Source: Isoetes taiwanensis (lineage: Eukaryota > Streptophyta > Lycopodiopsida > Isoetales > Isoetaceae). From it: 64,000 nucleotides of DNA. Below, piece by piece: positions 59,278 through 64,000 of this stretch. The stretch is taken from NCBI GenBank assembly GCA_021234155.1, contig JAJEKV010000004.1, positions 4,712,109 through 4,776,108 on the forward strand. The letters run 5' to 3'. The translations under genes and the position numbers were made by a program. The notes under the pieces were generated by a model, which had not been told where the DNA came from, made no database searches, and was given only the letters and a program-made list of their open reading frames with translations. Within the stretch, counting starts at the first letter, position 1, and the number at the start of each line of letters is the position of its first letter.

Positions 59278-59620
59278 CTCCTACGAATCGCAGGTGCCTC
59301 TACCCAGTCAGAGCCACTCTCCTTCCAACCATCCTCCGCGAATATCGCGAAGGGGAGGGTGCACTGAACTCGGATGCAAATGGAGCCATGGCGCCATTTG
59401 CCTAGTCGTCTGGTCTGCCTGCTTGTTAAAACCAGACGACTATGCAAATGGCGCCATTTGCATCCGAGTTCAGTTCCGAGGTAGCTTGCTTCTCATTGTG
59501 TTGCGTTCTGTAGTGCTCTCTCCTACGAGTCGCAGGTGCCTCCACCCAGTCAGAGCCACTCTCCTTCGAACCATCTTCATCGAATATTGCGAAGGGGAGG
59601 GGCTCGGACTGGGTGGAGGC
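59278..59620. repeat. Direct and inverted repeats in intron 1
   Basis: A ~80-bp segment ('gcaggtgcctctacccagtc' to 'gcgaaggggagg') at 59278-59358 is repeated at about 59519-59600. Between them lies a near-perfect inverted repeat, 59361-59414 against 59431-59474, with a 16-base loop and one 8-base gap. Its right arm contains the perfect 22-bp palindrome ATGCAAATGGC/GCCATTTGCAT (59442-59463). Confidence 0.85.
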
Positions 59621-61476
59621 CTCTGCGACCAAACGCAGGGATATGCATACGAACTGCTTCCATGTGATGCACTGGCCTCAGATGCACCACAACTGATTGT
59701 CTGCCTTCTTGTTAAACCATTTACTGATGCCTCTTTGTTACTGATGCCCCTTTGTTGCAGCTATATTACATCCGGAAACACAATTTCAATCCGACCAGAC
59801 TATCATGCTGATAGGCAGTGCATCGGTGCATGGAAGTATCGCGGGTGAGCCCCCATCGCTACCCCATCTCATGTGCTCGAAAGGAGACTTCAGAAGAGAG
59901 CTCTACCTCCTTATAAGGGAGACAGACCCAGAATCAGCCGGAATTTACCAGCCAGGTATCTTGGTCCACATGAAGATGGTTGCCAAGAGCGGTCGCGAGG
60001 ATTGGATCCGGGTGGTCTGTGAGGATATTTTGCAGCAGAGAATAATTGTCTACTATGTGGACTGGAAGTTTTATGATCCGACTGTAATGTCTGCTAGCAT
60101 TGCAAATGTAGCTGGTTCCGCGAAGAAGCAAGGCTGGGCGCTGCCATCGTACAACAGCTTTGAAGAAGCTGACATCGATTCTTCGCAATCGTATGAACGA
60201 GTCGAAAAACTCGCCTTCATTCATTGTGAAGGCATTAGCCCAGCAGAAGCTACCCGCCATTGTGGACACGGCCTGGCTAAAAACAGTTAGCAAGAAGAAG
60301 ACAAGACAAACTAAGGAGACACCTGTAGCCGAAAAAGACTCCTCATCTTCCACTGAGGATGTTGTCCAGGAAACTGACGAAGGAAAGGCGGCGGGCAAGC
60401 GGAAAGTTAAGAGAAAGGATCACAAAGATCCTGAGAAGGAAAAGAAGGAAAAGAAGGAAAAGGAAAAGAAGGAAGAGAAGGAAAAGGAAGAGAAGGAAGA
60501 GAAAGAAAAGAAGGAAAAGAAGAAAAAGAAAAAGGAAAGGAAAGACAAGGATAGGGATGGCAAGGGGGAGAAGGAAGGAAAGGCAAGACAGGAAAAGGAG
60601 GGAAAGGAAGTGGAGACAGAGGAAATGGATGGGAAAAAGAAGAAGAAGCACAGGCTGGAGACCACCGAGAAGGATAGGACACCTAAAAAGCAAAGAAGGC
60701 AGACTCAGGCTCCTAGTCCTGCTGGAAGTCCAAGAAGTGGTGGTGAAGCTCCAAGCCCATCGCATAGCCAGGATCCTGCGGACACACCGGCCAAAAGGGT
60801 CACCATTCAAAAGCCAGAGTGCAAGCTTACCTTAAGAATTGCTCAGCACTTGCTAGAGGTGCCTGCAAATCTTAAGGTCGAAAGGTCAGAAGAGGAAAAG
60901 ACCGCAGAGAATACACTGCAAAAAATTTACGATCACTGGCATCTGTTTCCTCTGGGTGTCACATTTATAAAAAAGATAGACGTGTTCAAACTATATCAAG
61001 GGCCAGCAAATCTGACATCTAGACCAAGGAATATGGAGCACGTCAAAACGTTAGTGGAGTCCTTTCAGAGAGACCCACATCCAGTGTTCACTCCCGCTGA
61101 TGTGATTCCATTCAATCCCCTCACAAACAAACTGGTCCCTTGGAAAACCGAGGATGACCTCATGGGGATGCACTATTATATAGTGAATGGCAATCATTCA
61201 GTTATGGCTGCTCAGCTTGTATGTAGAAGACTCGGCACATCAAAGTCCCAAGAGCAAATGTCAAATATTTATCTTCAACGGAATTGCCGAGTGTTATCTG
61301 GCACAGTCAACGAACAAGAATGCTTGCAGCTCAGTTGTGAAGTCAATGATATCACTGCGAAGACTATTTTCAAAGAGCCCTTCATTGATAACATAACCCA
61401 CCTGCGGCATCAATATGCTCTATGCGGGAAGCCTGATCCATCGGGACGCGGGCAGTCACGCTCAGAACCATACAAG

Positions 61477-61603
61477 GTACATACTGTTGTAATTGTTGGC
61501 AAGATTAGCAAATGGCGCCGCGGCGCCATTTCTTCTCTAAATGGCGCCGCGGCGCCTTTTGCTCATTAAATGTCATTCAAGGCTAACTTCTTGTTGTTTC
61601 CAG
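61477..61603 (+). other. Intron of the ParB/methyltransferase gene with two palindromes
   Basis: A 127-bp intron with donor AAG|GTACAT and acceptor TTGTTTCCAG. It contains a perfect palindrome, AAATGGCGCCG and its complement (61510-61531), and a partial one from 61539. Here the centre is CGCG where the other copies have CATG. Confidence 0.8.
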
Positions 61604-62700
61604 CGTTATCTGGCTTTGGCTGAAGTTACCATGCATGGTAAGCATCCAAAAGATTTCAACCAGTGGGTCTTCATGCCAGAGGATATTTTTCAGTTATTCA
61701 TGTCCCTATGGAACTTGTGGAAATCTGGCAAGCTAAAAGACAACAAGGGACAAACTATTACCTGTAACTGGGCAAAAGAATCTGACTACTTCAGTCAAAC
61801 GCAGCTGAGGTGCATGAGGGGACTCGACTACGAAGACTGTCGTGTTCTGTTCCAGGAAGTGCTGGATGAGAAGACCTTCGTCAAGGTCACCAATGATTAT
61901 ACAGGTAAGCAATTCTTCAAGGCAAGGGCAAAGACACTAAGATCTATATCTTTCTTGAAGAAGGAGATTTTTAAATATGTGAAGGATAATTTTCCGAGGA
62001 AGTTCAAATCCTTCACTGATCTCAGTACTGCCGTGCCGGGCTTCGAGGATACCGACCTGATTGCCATGGCCACCTTGCATAGTAAGTGGGTTGAAACTGG
62101 AGTGACCAAGGAAGGCGTTTTTGGTAACGTGCCACCTGCCTTGGCAAGATTCATACGCAATGTTGTCTTGCAGAGAGAGGATTGAACTAACAGACAGCAG
62201 GGGGCAAGTTAGATGCACTTCTGTACCAGTATCCTTGATTGTCCTGGACACTAGAGGCATAATTCCAATGTGGGACAAAACCACACTATCTAATTTCTTT
62301 AATACAGCTATAAAGAACACCACAGCTGATTCTTTCTGGATAGTGGCCTTTGCAAGGCCGGAGCATAACTTTTTGATTTCATCTGTGTTGGATGATCTGG
62401 ATTCCAGATCCAGAGTTTTTATTGGCATGTATGAGGACGAATACAAGAATCCGCCTGCCCCAGGAGTTCAGGAGGTCCATGCTCTAGTGTACGCCACAAA
62501 GATTCAGGCCACTGCAGGTCATCCTGTCGATGCAATTGACCTCAGATTCCCGTTTGCCGATCATCCTCAAGAACTGCCACCAGTTCCTGTGTCTAACGAA
62601 GAAGACGAAGACGGGGAGACCGAGGCTATGGTCGGGAAGCTCTGCAACATCAGATTCAGGTACAGCTGGCAAGGCTTGCCAGGGGACATAATCATGAGAA

Positions 62701-62780
62701 ACCAGCTGGGGCCTGCCACATGCTCCTACCTCGTGCAGAAACCAGCTGGGGCCTGCCACATGCTCCTACCTCGTGCAGAA
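62701..62780. repeat. 40-bp exact tandem duplication in coding sequence
   Basis: Two identical 40-bp units start at 62701 and 62741. As 40 is not a multiple of three, the second unit shifts the frame just before the methyltransferase motif I. Removing one unit restores continuity. Confidence 0.95.
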
Positions 62781-63371
62781 AATGGTACTACCAGGAACAG
62801 GGGTATTTGATTACTTCTCCTGTGGTTCGTTTGGCCGGGCTTCATTGATGAATAAGAGATTTTGCATTGTGTTCGAAAGTGACCATTCTTGGTAGGCTTG
62901 ACCGCCTACTGAATCCTATTATCGCAGCAGTTCCTGTGACAGAGAGACAAGGTGCTGTTGTTGAAGAAGCTGTAGATCCACCAAATCCAGAGATGCCTGA
63001 AGCTCCACCCGATGTGGACTATGATGTGATCAAGAACGCACAATTCGATCTGGACATTCTTAATGATCCCAATTTCACTGCCACCGCGTTCGAGAGCTTT
63101 CAGGGAGATCCTATGGTTGCTTCTTCTAGCCATGGCCCTGGTAATGCGGAATCTGATCCTGATGTGGAACCTGATCCTGATGCGGAAGCCTAAATTTTGT
63201 GTGAATATAATGTAAATTGTACAATAATACTCTTGTAAACAGACTCTCTCTTCCGAGTCCTTGCCTGTTGTGGCAAAGGTTTTGATACGCAAATCTATGA
63301 ATTTGGAAATTTTAACTAATTTTGTGATGTTACGTTTCTCTAGCTTCATTATATGCACTGTTAGTATTTTT

Positions 63372-63430
63372 AATGGCGCCAATAAATGGCACTTTAGATG
63401 CATATTTTTTTTAAATGGCGCCATAATTGC
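63372..63430. repeat. Outlying ATGGCGCC motifs downstream of the gene
   Basis: 'taatggcgccaataaatgg' (63371-63389) and 'aaatggcgccataattgc' (about 63413-63430) are half-decayed members of the palindrome family. Confidence 0.7.
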
Positions 63431-63569
63431 TCAAAAAATTGGCATTAAATGAACTAAAAAGGATTTTCGCTCCTAATTGGAATCACGAAATTTCTCATTT
63501 TAATGAAATTGTGCTTAGTCAGGATATTTGTCCCAGAGTCAGGATGTAGCAACCAACGTCGTTGTGCAC

Positions 63570-64000
63570 TCACCCTTGTATGATGTGGTTTTGTCCGTAG
63601 ACAAGTTGAAATTGTGCCAACTGGAGATTGTACGCGTGGGCGTTCAGTTCCGTCATCAACTTTGACAGCCGTAGAGCCACGTCTCTCTTTAGCACCTCCC
63701 CGGCCAGGCGTGGCAGTAGATATTTTTGCCAGGCACGTTTCGCATGGAACCAACATGCAAGAACATTGCCTGCAACCTGTTTGCAAAACGGACGAGTGTC
63801 GTTTTCCATCTAATGATACAATCAATGCACGCTCATCATACCTGCTCACCGTCTTCCCAACAATGTGGGTCTTCTAACACGACCTCGGTGATAGCCCGTC
63901 TTTCACACCCGTCCATGTCAATGGTGATTGACCTAGGCCTGATTGTGCCCATTCGTTCAAACACAAGACGTAGTGCTATCTTCAGGGCATGTCGTTGGTG
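63570..64000 (-). CDS. MULE-like transposase, central part, runs off the window edge
   Basis: The minus-strand exon from the window end to 63842 reads ITIDMDGCERRAITEVVLED and ends CAG|GTATGA. After a 65-bp intron (acceptor 'tttgcaaacag'), the exon from 63776 reads VAGNVLACWFHAKRAWQKYL then RDVALRLSKLMTELN. The CWFHAKRAW segment matches the C-x2-H region of MULE-type transposases. It ends at a TGA that overlaps a good donor (AAGG|GTGAGT), so the gene likely continues. The phase fits the exon at 51978. The N-terminus lies beyond the window. Confidence 0.65.

Larger units (their letters stand above)
58802..63193 (+). pseudogene. ParB/sulfiredoxin-like and DNA-methyltransferase-like gene, several frameshifts
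   Basis: Exon 1 (58802-58868) begins MEIDNSGAPQNVETAVSTPQ and ends CAG|GTATGT. Exon 2 starts at 59761 after TTTGTTGCAG in the right phase. The frame changes once near 60160-60240, then runs to a donor at 61476. Exon 3 starts at 61604. Further shifts lie near 62183, at the 40-bp duplication (62701-62780) and near 62885; the stop is at 63193. Domains: an N-terminal region of unknown fold, a Lys/Glu run (about 60400-60650), then a ParB-like domain with IDVFKLYQ, HVKTLVESF and HYYIVNGNHSVMAAQ (about 61171-61212; GNHS where ParB has G-x-HR), then a methyltransferase-like part. The latter has SLIVLDTRG (about 62235-62258, where D-P-P-Y/W is expected) and VFDYFSCGSFGRASL (about 62803-62847, the SAM-binding motif I). 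ParB plus methylase pairings are known from phages and bacteria. The MTase order IV then I fits the beta class. Catalysis is doubtful. The shifts could partly be assembly errors. Confidence 0.65.

Noticed and set aside
60343-60810. Ser/Leu/Phe-rich minus-strand frame of 155 codons
   Set aside because: Antisense of the Lys/Glu-rich coding run of the ParB-like gene.

Overview
The window looks like a stretch of a large, transposon-rich nuclear genome from a land plant. A fern or another seed-free vascular plant is most likely. The reasons are spliceosomal introns, a plant R2R3-MYB exon, an FCA-type RRM gene fragment, PLS-class PPR fragments whose wording resembles the large fern PPR families, and chromodomain Ty3/gypsy elements. 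This assignment is an inference; no rRNA or organelle marker is present.

Positions 620-43166 are one block of nested LTR retrotransposons, resolved from LTR pairs and target-site duplications (TSDs). Element B (LTRs 625-1142 and 42643-43161, TSD GATTG) is a decayed chromovirus. Element A (1883-27384; LTRs of about 1.6 kb with TGTGACG/CGTCACA ends) sits in the gag of B. Element C (28347-39502, TSD TCATG) sits in B upstream of its reverse transcriptase. C is a Tat/Athila-like element with about 4 kb of decayed extra coding sequence after integrase.

Element A is the most remarkable object here. Between its primer-binding site and its gag-pol lie about 17 kb of non-canonical cargo. First comes an intact ORF whose last 99 residues are a complete histone H3 fold, fused to a novel N-terminal half. 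Next is a second, frameshifted ORF with an acidic tract and an internal repeat, preceded by what looks like its own promoter. Then follow about 13 kb of captured host material: a tRNA-derived SINE head, 123-bp tandem repeats, PPR pseudogenes, exons of an FCA-like RNA-binding gene and the first exon of an R2R3-MYB gene, separated by (TA)n tracts. The chromodomain pol of A (RT, RNase H, integrase) is still one open frame; its gag and protease are broken.

The right third (43167-64000) starts with a 5 kb purine-rich, apparently non-coding block and a GC-rich block with short inverted repeats. It continues with remnants of DNA-transposon genes: a DUF7869-type pseudogene, and a SWIM/MULE-like transposase whose two halves, at both ends of the 51-64 kb region, have compatible splice phases. 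Between those halves lies a plus-strand multi-exon gene (58802-63193), frameshifted in several places. It encodes a Lys/Glu-rich segment, a ParB/sulfiredoxin-like domain and a degenerate DNA-methyltransferase-like domain. Its flanks and introns carry a family of perfect palindromes built on ATGGCGCCAT, partly as a 59-bp periodic array.
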